Notes: generated by a model not told the origin, from the letters alone. A stretch of DNA of 7,477 nucleotides from Candidatus Iainarchaeum sp. (GCA_018651445.1 JABIDZ010000081.1:1-7477); one strand, 5' to 3'; shown: positions 1-5,659, numbered from the stretch's first letter. Program-made: numbers and translations.

Positions 1-116
1 CCTTTTTCTCCTATTCTTTTTGGATCAGTACTATCAACAATCTTAACTTTCAAACCAATCATTTCGTGGTTTTTAAGATTTTTTTCGTTGATTTCATACA
101 TTTTTCCTTTTATCAT
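1..116 (-). CDS. rnp1: Ribonuclease P protein component 1 (Rnp1/Rpp29/Pop4 family), N-terminal part, cut by the left window edge
   Basis: Protein subunit of archaeal RNase P, which with the catalytic RNA removes 5' leaders from pre-tRNA. Only the first 38 codons are here. I translated them by hand: the start is MIKGKMYEINEKN, followed by HEMIGLKVKIVDSTDPKRIG. The segment ELIGLKVxVxxSxxPxxxGxxG is the opening of the Sm-like beta-barrel typical of this family, and HEMIGLKVKIVDSTDPKRIG fits it. The ATG at 114-116 is preferred over the second Met (codon 6) because GGAG lies 6 bases upstream. The gene follows aIF1 by 10 bases, its usual archaeal position between uL29/aIF1 and uS17. Identity rests on a short segment plus position. 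Confidence 0.85.
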   Translation of the reverse strand, partial: MIKGKMYEINEKNLKNHEMIGLKVKIVDSTDPKRIGEK

Positions 117-122
117 TTTTTT

Positions 123-126
123 CTCC
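123..126 (-). promoter_or_regulatory. Shine-Dalgarno GGAG for rnp1
   Basis: GGAG directly follows the aIF1 TAA stop and sits 6 bases before the ATG at 114-116. It complements the archaeal 16S 3' end and decides the rnp1 start over the later in-frame Met. Confidence 0.75.
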
Positions 127-429
127 TTATGCGTCTATTAATTCTTCTTTATAACCCTTTTTTATTAACATTTCTTTCACTTTTTTTCGGTGATTTCCTT
201 GCAATTCAATATTGTTGTCTTTTACTGTTCCGCCACAAGCTAATTTTTGTTTCATTTCTTTTCCTAGTTCTTTTGTTATTTGCTTGTCTTCTATTCCGGA
301 TACAATTGTCATCATTTTTTTGAATCTTGCTCTTTTCACCTCAATTTTAATCTGTTGTTGTTCGCGTGAAATGTTTGCTATATCAAACAAGTCTTTTGGC
401 AAACCACTAATCTTATCAATTTCTTGCAT
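127..429 (-). CDS. sui1: Translation initiation factor aIF1 (SUI1/eIF1 family)
   Basis: Small factor that binds the 30S P-site region and enforces start-codon and initiator-tRNA fidelity. The 100-residue length is normal for archaea. The SUI1 fold is clear: IKIEVKRARFKKMMTIVSG (about 27-45), the CGGTVK loop (65-70), IELQGNH (74-80) and the C-terminal helix RKKVKEMLIKKGY (81-93). Typical archaeal homologues carry a four-cysteine N-terminal knuckle of the form C-P-R-C-GLPKEL-C-x-C. Here GLPKDL is kept but the four Cys positions are D5, S8, F15 and I17, so this copy probably binds no metal there. The ATG overlaps the end of uL29 by 14 bases, and GGAG lies 7 bases upstream inside uL29, suggesting coupled translation. 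Confidence 0.95.
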   Translation of the reverse strand: MQEIDKISGLPKDLFDIANISREQQQIKIEVKRARFKKMMTIVSGIEDKQITKELGKEMKQKLACGGTVKDNNIELQGNHRKKVKEMLIKKGYKEELIDA

Positions 430-631
430 TCTTTTTCTCCTTTTTTGTGTTCATTGCAGTTAACATTCTTGCAATGTCTCTTCTAAGTTTTCTTATTTTC
501 CCAGGATTTTCACTTCGTGTTCCTGCTGCGATCGTAGCTTTTTCTTTTGCAAGTTCTTGTTTTAACTCAATTACTCTTTGAGTCAAATCTTCTTTGCTTA
601 GATTTACTAAATCGCTTGTTTTCAAACTCAT
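416..631 (-). CDS. rpl29: Large-subunit ribosomal protein uL29
   Basis: Small two-helix protein at the polypeptide exit-tunnel rim next to uL23, near the docking site for SRP and nascent-chain factors. Its 71 residues match the archaeal norm. The N-terminal helix pattern LKTSDLVNLSKEDLTQRVIELKQEL is typical (a Leu-rich heptad). The signature N-P-G-K-I-R-K-L-R-R-D-I-A-R (42-55) is the strongest evidence. It ends in a short Lys/Asn tail (KKEKKNARN). The start is 9 bases after the uS3 stop, with AGTGAG overlapping that stop as a likely ribosome-binding site. Its own TGA lies inside the aIF1 gene. Confidence 0.96.
   Translation of the reverse strand: MSLKTSDLVNLSKEDLTQRVIELKQELAKEKATIAAGTRSENPGKIRKLRRDIARMLTAMNTKKEKKNARN
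437..440 (-). promoter_or_regulatory. Shine-Dalgarno GGAG for aIF1, inside the uL29 coding end
   Basis: GGAG lies 7 bases upstream of the aIF1 ATG (427-429), within the Lys/Glu codons near the uL29 C-terminus. It supports this start and the 14-base overlap between the two genes. Confidence 0.75.
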
Positions 632-640
632 AAATACTCA

Positions 641-1573
641 CTACTTTTTTTCCTCGGCTTTTTTTGCTTCTTCTTTCTTATCGTCTTTTCCTTCAATCAG
701 GTCTTCTACTTTGTCTACAACTTTTTCAACGTCTTCTTTGATTTCTTCTACAACGTCTTCTACTTTGTCTACAATTTTTTCTAATAATCCTTCTTTCTTT
801 TCTTCAGTTTTCTTGTCTTCTTTAACTTCTTCTTTCTTTTCGTCTTTTGTTTCCTTTGCAACTACTTCCTTAGTCTCTTTTGTTTCTGTTTTTGCGTCTG
901 CTTTCTTTTCTTCAGTTTTAGTTTCAGCAACTTCTTCTTGTTCTTTTGCTTCTTCTTTTACTCCTTTGAACTCTGCAATAACTTTTTTAACATCAATCTT
1001 ATCAGGGAAAACTACGTCTGGGTGGATAATACTTAATTTGATTCCTATTGCACCAGCTTTTGGATACGCTGCTGTTTTTGCGGTGTCAACATATTTTGCT
1101 TGGTCTCCAATCTTTTTCATGTAACCCATAGCAACTCTTTGTTTTCTTTTTCTTCCACCTTTTCCAGCTAATTTTCCTTTAAATACTAATTCTACGCCTT
1201 GTGCTCCTGCACTCATAATGTCTTTTACTGTTCTATAAGACACACTTCTCCAAGCAAATCCTCTTTCTATCATTGAAGACATTTTTTCTGCTAAAATCTT
1301 CGCATTCAAATTTGGAGTTTTAATTTCTTGTATTTCAATTTGTGGATTGTCAATCTCATATTTTACTCTAAGTGTTTCTGTTAATTGTTTTATTGTTGAA
1401 CCACTTTTTCCAATTGCAAGACCTGGTCGTGCAACGTGTAAAACTATTCGTGTTACTAGTGGAGTCTTGATAATCTCAAGTTTACTAAAACCGGCTCTTT
1501 CAAGTTTTTTTGAAAGATAGTTTTCCATTTCCATCTTATTGTAATTTTTCTGTATGAATGTTCTTTCTATCAT
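641..1573 (-). CDS. rps3: Small-subunit ribosomal protein uS3 with a long acidic/lysine-rich C-terminal extension
   Basis: KH-domain protein of the 30S head that lines the mRNA entry channel. The N-terminal KH domain holds the GXXG loop as GKSG (55-58, context AIGKSGSTI). The C-terminal uS3 domain follows, with SAGAQGVELVFKGKLAGK (121-138), the basic RKRKQR (141-146) and GIKLSIIHPDVVFPDK (177-192). The conserved body ends near residue 204. Archaeal uS3 is usually about 210-230 residues; this one has 310. The extra ~105 residues are almost only K, E, D, V, A and T with no Arg, and by hand count hold about 41 acidic against 29 basic residues. Residues 262-294 form an amphipathic helix with V/I/L every 3-4 positions and two VDKVED copies. 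The start overlaps the uL22 stop (ATGA), with GGAAGTGA 4 bases upstream. Confidence 0.97.
   Translation of the reverse strand: MIERTFIQKNYNKMEMENYLSKKLERAGFSKLEIIKTPLVTRIVLHVARPGLAIGKSGSTIKQLTETLRVKYEIDNPQIEIQEIKTPNLNAKILAEKMSSMIERGFAWRSVSYRTVKDIMSAGAQGVELVFKGKLAGKGGRKRKQRVAMGYMKKIGDQAKYVDTAKTAAYPKAGAIGIKLSIIHPDVVFPDKIDVKKVIAEFKGVKEEAKEQEEVAETKTEEKKADAKTETKETKEVVAKETKDEKKEEVKEDKKTEEKKEGLLEKIVDKVEDVVEEIKEDVEKVVDKVEDLIEGKDDKKEEAKKAEEKK
644..961 (-). other. Low-complexity extension of uS3 (region within the CDS)
   Basis: Encodes residues 205-310 of uS3. The sense strand is almost pure purine (GAA, GAG, AAA, AAG, GAC, GTA codons), so the + strand reads as long C/T runs. The tail divides into a disordered K/E/T part (205-261), an amphipathic helical part (262-294) and a terminal K/E/D stub. 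The reading frame is intact through all of it, so it is part of the protein and not readthrough of a decayed stop. Confidence 0.85.
701..774 (-). repeat. In-frame 20-base direct repeat, two copies 54 bases apart (uS3 tail)
   Basis: Bases 701-720 and 755-774 are identical over 20 positions (the + strand copy starts GTCTTCTACT). The 54-base offset is 18 codons, so both copies read in the same frame as VDKVED followed by two hydrophobic residues or one in each half of the amphipathic segment. Identity at the DNA level as well as in the protein suggests a recent internal duplication or conversion. Confidence 0.85.
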
Positions 1574-2043
1574 GCTTTCACTTCCGAAACTATTACTTCT
1601 ATGTGTGTTGCGTTTTTTCTTCGTGCTTTTCCGCCAATTTTTCCTTTGCTTTGATGTGTTTGTCTTGAAATTCCTTTTGAAGCAAACGCATGTATAATCA
1701 TTAATTTATCAGCATCTAATCCTTTGAAATCTGCATTGCTCTTTACTGATTCAAGTAGATTCACAAATGCTTTAATTGCTTTCTCTGGATATCGTCCTGA
1801 TTTTACTCCTTCTACTGCTCGTCCTTTTCTGTGTGCAACTTTTTTATGGTATTTCTTTAATGGTAAATACTCTTCGTGTGCCAAGATTCTCTCAAGCCAC
1901 GCAATTGCTTTGTCTAATTGTTTTCCTTTTAATTGATTACTAATTTCGGTAGAATATTTAAGTGATATGTTAGCATTAGTAGTCATTGCGCGAGCAATCT
2001 TGCTTTCTTGTCCTACTTTTGCTTGGTATACTTTTTTTGCCAT
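1570..2043 (-). CDS. rpl22: Large-subunit ribosomal protein uL22
   Basis: Protein whose long beta-hairpin reaches into the nascent-peptide tunnel and helps form the constriction with uL4. Its 157 residues match archaeal uL22. Diagnostic stretches are the N-terminal helix with KQLDKAIAWLERIL (41-54), the archaeal/eukaryotic pattern YHKKVAHRKG (65-74) followed by KSGRYPEKAIKAFVNLLESV (81-100), and the hairpin with its basic tip KGKIGGKARRKNATHIEV (133-150). The start lies 21 bases after uS19. Its TGA overlaps the uS3 start in an ATGA junction, implying translational coupling. Confidence 0.97.
   Translation of the reverse strand: MAKKVYQAKVGQESKIARAMTTNANISLKYSTEISNQLKGKQLDKAIAWLERILAHEEYLPLKKYHKKVAHRKGRAVEGVKSGRYPEKAIKAFVNLLESVKSNADFKGLDADKLMIIHAFASKGISRQTHQSKGKIGGKARRKNATHIEVIVSEVKA
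1578..1585 (-). promoter_or_regulatory. Shine-Dalgarno GGAAGTGA for uS3, inside the uL22 end
   Basis: GGAAGTGA lies 4 bases before the uS3 ATG and within the last uL22 codons. It resembles the archaeal GGAGGTGA and supports the ATG that overlaps the uL22 TGA. Confidence 0.65.
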
Positions 2044-2064
2044 AATATCATCTTTTCTATGTCA

Positions 2065-2454
2065 TTATCTTGCGGTTATTGCAGTCGAACTCTTTGTTGC
2101 TCCGATTCCTGCTTTTCCGTGTGATAACCTCTTTCTTGTAAATACAAATTCTCCGATATAATGTCCTAGCATTTTTTCGGTAACGTCTACTCTTTCAAAA
2201 GTGTTTCCTCTGTGAATTGCAAAAGTTACTCCGACCATTTCAGGGATAACAACAAAATCTCTTTTGTGAGTTCTAATTGGTTTTGCTTTTACATTTCCTT
2301 TTGCGCGAGCAACTTTTTTCATTAGGTGTTTGTCTATACCTTTCTTTAACGATCGTTTTGGCATTGAAGTACATAGTTCTGCAAAGTCTTCTACGCTCAT
2401 TGCGCTAAGTTCTTCAATTGTTTTTCCTCTGAAAGTAAATATTTTTTTAACCAT
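2065..2454 (-). CDS. rps19: Small-subunit ribosomal protein uS19
   Basis: 30S head protein that contacts uS13 and the intersubunit bridge near the A site. Its 129 residues are close to the archaeal norm, with the archaeal N-terminal region FTFRGKTIEELSAMSVEDF (6-24). The core is clear: IRTHKRDFVVIPEMVGVTF (60-78), IHRGNTF (80-86), MLGHYIGEF (95-103) and FTRKRLSHGKAGIGATKSS (105-123), the last being a family signature. A consensus AGGTGA lies 6 bases before the ATG. The gene follows uL2 after 22 bases. Confidence 0.97.
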   Translation of the reverse strand: MVKKIFTFRGKTIEELSAMSVEDFAELCTSMPKRSLKKGIDKHLMKKVARAKGNVKAKPIRTHKRDFVVIPEMVGVTFAIHRGNTFERVDVTEKMLGHYIGEFVFTRKRLSHGKAGIGATKSSTAITAR

Positions 2455-2460
2455 TTTATC

Positions 2461-2466
2461 TCACCT
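2461..2466 (-). promoter_or_regulatory. Shine-Dalgarno AGGTGA for uS19
   Basis: AGGTGA with a 6-base spacer to the ATG at 2452-2454, in the 22-base gap after uL2. It matches the complement of the archaeal 16S 3' end (AUCACCUCC) over six bases and is the clearest free-standing ribosome-binding site here. Confidence 0.8.
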
Positions 2467-2476
2467 AATAATTCTC

Positions 2477-3187
2477 CTAGTTTTTCTTTCTTCGTCCTGT
2501 TCTCTTTGAAGCAATTGCACCAACTTTTCTTCCCGGAGGAGCGTTTCTTGGGGTACTCTTTGATTTACCCGCGTGATGTTGTGCTCCACCAAATGGATGG
2601 TCTACTGCGTTCATTGCAACTCCGCGCACACTTGGCCAAAATATTTTTTTAGCTTTCATTGCGTGGAATTTTGTTCCTGCTTTTACGAATGGCTTTTCGC
2701 CTTTTCCCCCGCACGAAGCATTTCCAATTGTTGCGCGTACGCTTAATGGTAATTGAAGTAATTTTCCTGATGGCATTTTTACCATTGCTTTTTTGCTGTC
2801 TCTTGTAACTAATAAAGCGTAGTTTCCTGCACTTTTAACAAAGGTACCGCCGTCTCCACTAATCTTTTCAATATTAAATATAGGGCAACCTTCGGGTAAT
2901 GAACCAATATTTGAAACATTTCCAATTGCAATATGCACATTAGTTCCTTGTTCTATTGGTTGTCCAATATAAGTTCCTTCGGCTGCAACAAGATCTTCTC
3001 GTGTACCGTCATCAAAACTAATTTCTGCCATAATCGCATTCCTTCCAGTGTCTTTTGTAAACTTGGTAATTTCGCCTTTCTTTGTATCTTCACTTTGAGT
3101 TAAGTACTTTGATTCGATTCCTTTAAGCTTAGCTTTAAACGTATGCGATCCTTTTCCTCGTCTTTGTGATGTTAGTCGTTTTCCCAT
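2477..3187 (-). CDS. rpl2: Large-subunit ribosomal protein uL2
   Basis: Core 50S protein at the peptidyl-transferase region and an intersubunit bridge. At 236 residues it is the usual archaeal length. Visible landmarks are QRRGKGSHTFKA (8-19), the OB-like part with TNVHIAIGNVSNIGSLPEGC (82-101), SGDGGTFVKSAGNYALLVTR (110-129), SVRATIGNASCGGKGEKP (149-166) and the near-universal GVAMNAVDHPFGGAQHH (189-205). His197 of DHPFGG corresponds to the conserved His near the catalytic centre. The C-terminus is basic (SKRTGRRKKN). The ATG follows the uL23 TAA with no gap, and AGGTGT lies 7 bases upstream inside uL23, so the genes are probably coupled. It ends in TAG. Confidence 0.98.
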   Translation of the reverse strand: MGKRLTSQRRGKGSHTFKAKLKGIESKYLTQSEDTKKGEITKFTKDTGRNAIMAEISFDDGTREDLVAAEGTYIGQPIEQGTNVHIAIGNVSNIGSLPEGCPIFNIEKISGDGGTFVKSAGNYALLVTRDSKKAMVKMPSGKLLQLPLSVRATIGNASCGGKGEKPFVKAGTKFHAMKAKKIFWPSVRGVAMNAVDHPFGGAQHHAGKSKSTPRNAPPGRKVGAIASKRTGRRKKN

Positions 3188-3592
3188 TTACAATACACCT
3201 AATTTAGTTGCAAGGTCTTGTGCCTTGTATTCTTTCTTTAATTTTACAATTGCTTTTTTTCTTCCGCGTCTATCTCGAATAATATTTACTTTTTCTGTTC
3301 GAACTTGATATGCTTTTTCCACAATTGATTTTATTTGTGGTTTTGTAGCTTTGTTTGCAACAATAAATGTAATTTTGTTTTCTGTGTCAATCATATTAAC
3401 TGCTTTCTCTGTTACTAATGGATACAAAACAATTCCTAAGTCTTCAAGAGTTGCATTTGTTTTAATTGGTTTAACTTTCTTTTCTTCTTTTTTCTTAACA
3501 ACTTTTTTTGTTTCTTCTTTTGGAATATCTTTTGCAGTCTCAGCTTTTTGCTGTTTCTTGTCCATCTCGTTTAATTTAACCACAATAATCAC
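3188..3592 (-). CDS. rpl23: Large-subunit ribosomal protein uL23 with a charged N-terminal extension
   Basis: Tunnel-exit protein that forms the main docking site for SRP and other nascent-chain factors, next to uL29. The conserved domain occupies about residues 54-134: VLYPLVTEKAVNMID (55-69), NKITFIVANKATKPQIKSIV (72-91), then VEKAYQVRTEKVNI (91-104) and the C-terminal LATKLGVL. Residues 11-50 are a K/E-rich extension (KKVVKKKEEKKVKPIK). The start is uncertain. The longest frame begins at GTG (3590-3592), overlapping the uL4 TGA as GTGA, and would give an odd hydrophobic N-terminus MIIVVKL. The in-frame ATG at codon 10 (3563-3565, protein MDKKQQK) looks more natural for a ribosomal protein. 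Neither has a well-spaced Shine-Dalgarno. Family assignment is secure; the first nine residues are not. Confidence 0.93.
   Translation of the reverse strand: MIIVVKLNEMDKKQQKAETAKDIPKEETKKVVKKKEEKKVKPIKTNATLEDLGIVLYPLVTEKAVNMIDTENKITFIVANKATKPQIKSIVEKAYQVRTEKVNIIRDRRGRKKAIVKLKKEYKAQDLATKLGVL
3195..3200 (-). promoter_or_regulatory. Shine-Dalgarno AGGTGT for uL2, inside the uL23 end
   Basis: AGGTGT lies 7 bases before the uL2 ATG and is embedded in the last uL23 codons (LGVL). It differs from AGGTGA at one base and supports a start abutting the uL23 stop. Confidence 0.7.
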
Positions 3593-4539
3593 TCTTCGTC
3601 TTTAACCTTTTTTACTTTCTTTTTTGTTTTTGCTTTTCTAACAACTTTTCTTTTTACTTTAACAACTTTTTTCTTTTTTGCAAGTACAACTTTCTTTGCT
3701 TTTGTTTCAGTCTTTTTTGTTGGTTTAGCTGTTGCTTTAACCGTAGATTTATTTTCTAATCCTTCGATTGCACTTTTAGTCCAAACAACTAATCTTCCGG
3801 CTTCTGCACCAGGTGCTAATAATTCAACATTTAATGAGTTTACTGTTACTGCGTCTACTCCAGGTAAATTTCTTGATGCTTTTAGCAAAGGAGAGTTTTT
3901 TCCAGAAACGATTAACACACTTTTCTTTTGTTTTTTTGTTCGTCCGCGAGCTTTTCCTTTTCCTGCTCGTCTCCGTGTTTTTCCGCGTGCATTTTCTAAA
4001 TCTTTTCCAATTCCTATTTTTGTGAGAATCTTAATTACTTTTTGTGTTTTATCAGTACCTTCAAAAGTATCGTCAACGATAACTGGTAGTGAACCTTCTA
4101 CAATAAATCTTTTTTCAACTAGTTCTTTTGAAATAGTTGCTGCGATTGCGCTTTGCAAAGCTAATTTTCTTTCTTTTTTATTAATTTTTTCTGCAATAAC
4201 TTTGATTGCTTTTGGTCCGTGTGCTCGTCTTCCACCAACCGATTGGGGAATTCTTGCAACACGCCCGTATAATAAATATTTTCTGTTTTTCATTCTTGGT
4301 AATCTTGCTTTATCTGTGTTAATTGTTCTTTGTGGAGTTGGTTTTCCTCTCATTCCTAAGTATAATGCAGTAGTTTTTAGTCCTGCGCGTGGATCGTGTC
4401 CTTTTGGTTGTAATCTAGCAGTTTGCATTGCCATTACAGCTCTTTTGATTAATTTTGGTTTGTATTCTGTTTCAAATACTGCTGGTAAAGTAACATCGCT
4501 CTTGCTTGTTCCGTCAATTCCAAAAACTTTTCCTTTCAT
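3589..4539 (-). CDS. rpl4: Large-subunit ribosomal protein uL4 with a lysine-rich C-terminal tail
   Basis: 50S protein whose extended loop reaches the tunnel and pairs with uL22 at the constriction. In archaea and eukaryotes it has the L4e form seen here. Landmarks are LPAVFETEYKPKLIKRAV (18-35), the loop with LQPKGHDPRAG (43-53), GRVARIPQSVGGRRAHGPK (92-110), ALQSAIAATI (127-136), the basic GKTRRRAGKGKARGRTKKQK (186-205) and LNVELLAPGAEAGRLVVWT (236-254). Archaeal uL4 usually ends soon after the last motif, at about 250-260 residues. This one continues to 316 with a Lys/Val/Ala tail from about residue 263. It starts one base after the uL3 stop with GGTGA six bases upstream, and its own stop overlaps the possible GTG start of uL23. 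Confidence 0.97.
   Translation of the reverse strand: MKGKVFGIDGTSKSDVTLPAVFETEYKPKLIKRAVMAMQTARLQPKGHDPRAGLKTTALYLGMRGKPTPQRTINTDKARLPRMKNRKYLLYGRVARIPQSVGGRRAHGPKAIKVIAEKINKKERKLALQSAIAATISKELVEKRFIVEGSLPVIVDDTFEGTDKTQKVIKILTKIGIGKDLENARGKTRRRAGKGKARGRTKKQKKSVLIVSGKNSPLLKASRNLPGVDAVTVNSLNVELLAPGAEAGRLVVWTKSAIEGLENKSTVKATAKPTKKTETKAKKVVLAKKKKVVKVKRKVVRKAKTKKKVKKVKDEE
3592..3753 (-). other. Histone H1-like basic tail of uL4 (region within the CDS)
   Basis: Encodes residues 263-316. It opens with an Ala/Thr/Lys linker (STVKATAKPTKKTETKAK), then has loosely repeated 7-8-residue units (KKVVLAK, KKKVVKVK, RKVVRKAK, TKKKVKKVK) and ends in DEE. Lys and Arg form more than half of the repeat part. 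Such tails are expected to be disordered and to bind RNA; any specific role is not visible. Confidence 0.75.
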
Positions 4540-4540
4540 T

Positions 4541-5560
4541 TCATCTCACCAAAACTTTTTCAACTGCGCCAAGTTGTATTCCTCTTGTTCTCTCAGGTCT
4601 AACACTTTTTCTAATTGCAATACATCTTTTGCTTGGTCCTAAAACTGAACCTGCGATGATAGCGTATTTTCCTCGTACTATTCCGTAACCTGCAAAACCA
4701 CGTTTTCCATTTATTTCTTCAAGTTTATCAGATATTTTAAGTATTTTTTTGTTGTGTTCTGTTCTTGTGTGGTAACCCATTTGTCCGGGTCTTGCAACAG
4801 TGAACATTACTGTGCTTGGATTCCATGGACTAATTGAACCAACAATTCTTCTTGTTTTTGCTTTTGGTCTTTGTATTCTAACTCCAAATCTTTTAATTAC
4901 TCCTTGGAAACCTTTTCCTTTTGTTACTCCGCGGATATCTAAAAAAGTTCCTTCGTTAAATACATCTTCTATATTAATTTCTTTTCCAAGAATGTCTTTT
5001 GCATATGCTAATTGTTCTTCTTTTTTTCCGCCAATGCTAACTTCACTAACATCTGGTGTTTTCTTTAAAGAAATCTTTTTTGGTTGTGTATTAACAATTA
5101 AAGTAAAATATTCAATTTTTTCCATTTCTTTTTCAAAATCAGCTATAGTATAATCTTTCCCTACTTCTTTTTTATCGGTTTTCTTTGCTTTCTTGTCCTT
5201 TTTTTCGCTTGGTTTCTTAAAATTGTTGATTTTTCGGCCAAGTTCCTTGTCCAAATTATCAGATATAACGTCACTTAGCACACAATAACCAATTTCGTCC
5301 TTTACATACGCTCGGATTCCAAGAACTTTCATTGGAGGACATTCGATAATAGTTGCGGGGATAATAACTTCTTGTCCAAAAGTAACACTTCCTTTGTGGG
5401 CATTTTTGCCTGTTACTTGTGTCATTCCAACTTTATAAGCTAAAAAGCTCAATGCTTTGGCTTCGTCTCCATTAGCTTTCATTGACGGAGTTTCTTTCTT
5501 TGCGCGTACACGCGGGTAGAAAGCCATACTTCCTCTTCGGGGCCAATTAAAACTTGCCAT
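4541..5560 (-). CDS. rpl3: Large-subunit ribosomal protein uL3, first gene of the operon
   Basis: Core 50S assembly protein whose long loop reaches the peptidyl-transferase centre. Its 339 residues match archaeal uL3. The archaeal/eukaryotic N-terminus is clear: RRGSMAFYPRVRAKKETP (8-25), then FLAYKVGMTQV (39-49). The beta-barrel includes GTFLDIRGVTKGKGFQGVIK (204-223). The catalytic-centre loop is GSISPWNPSTVMFTVARPGQ (241-260) with W246 at the tip, followed by MGYHTRTEHNKKI (261-273). The C-terminus has GSVLGPSKRCIAIRKSVRP (304-322). Residues 114-137 are a local Lys-rich insert within the archaeal-specific arm. The ATG is preceded by GATGTGA 4 bases upstream, a partial Shine-Dalgarno. No gene lies between this start and the envelope protein 183 bases away. 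Confidence 0.98.
   Translation of the reverse strand: MASFNWPRRGSMAFYPRVRAKKETPSMKANGDEAKALSFLAYKVGMTQVTGKNAHKGSVTFGQEVIIPATIIECPPMKVLGIRAYVKDEIGYCVLSDVISDNLDKELGRKINNFKKPSEKKDKKAKKTDKKEVGKDYTIADFEKEMEKIEYFTLIVNTQPKKISLKKTPDVSEVSIGGKKEEQLAYAKDILGKEINIEDVFNEGTFLDIRGVTKGKGFQGVIKRFGVRIQRPKAKTRRIVGSISPWNPSTVMFTVARPGQMGYHTRTEHNKKILKISDKLEEINGKRGFAGYGIVRGKYAIIAGSVLGPSKRCIAIRKSVRPERTRGIQLGAVEKVLVR
4546..4550 (-). promoter_or_regulatory. Shine-Dalgarno GGTGA for uL4, inside the uL3 end
   Basis: GGTGA, followed by GATGA, sits 6 bases before the uL4 ATG and within the last uL3 codons (VLVR-stop). The uL3 TGA and uL4 ATG are one base apart, so uL4 translation is probably coupled to uL3. Confidence 0.75.
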
Positions 5561-5591
5561 AATTTCACATCAAATCTATTATTTTTATTAT

Positions 5592-5659
5592 GTAGACAAA
5601 CAAGTTCAAAATTAGATTTCGAACAAGCATTTACGCCCTCACCAGAAAGCACAGTCTAC
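5592..5659 (-). promoter_or_regulatory. Candidate structured 5' leader of the ribosomal operon (three-way junction)
   Basis: Read as minus-strand RNA, this 68-nt stretch closes with a 6-bp stem (GUAGAC with GUCUAC). It contains two hairpins. The first is GCUUUC-UGGU-GAGGGC, 6 bp with two G-U pairs. The second is GUUCGAAAU-CUA-AUUUUGAAC, 9 bp with one G-U pair and a 3-nt loop. The G-U pair in the second hairpin becomes an A-C mismatch on the other strand, favouring minus-strand RNA. It ends 31 bases before the uL3 ATG. A TATA-like element about 26 bases before its 5' end would place transcription start near its first base. Function is unknown; autoregulatory binding by an operon product is one possibility. 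I drew the fold by hand, without energies. Confidence 0.4.

Noticed and set aside
66..323. Hydrophobic + strand frame at the left edge resembling a membrane protein
   Set aside because: It is the reverse of Lys/Glu codons of aIF1 and rnp1; AAA/GAA read backwards as TTT/TTC give false Phe/Leu-rich segments.
594..1124. Open + strand frame rich in Ser/Phe/Thr opposite uS3
   Set aside because: It mirrors the purine-rich codons of the uS3 tail; the composition is an artefact of reading GAA/AAG codons in reverse, and uS3 is certain on the other strand.
4022..4642. 206-codon + strand frame opposite uL4 and the uL3 end
   Set aside because: It lies fully antisense to two securely identified ribosomal proteins, shows no recognisable domain and has no ribosome-binding site worth noting.
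114..5560. Stop-codon reassignment, considered because some reduced lineages recode
   Set aside because: TAA, TAG and TGA all terminate genes here at family-appropriate or junction-consistent positions, and none occurs inside a conserved domain.
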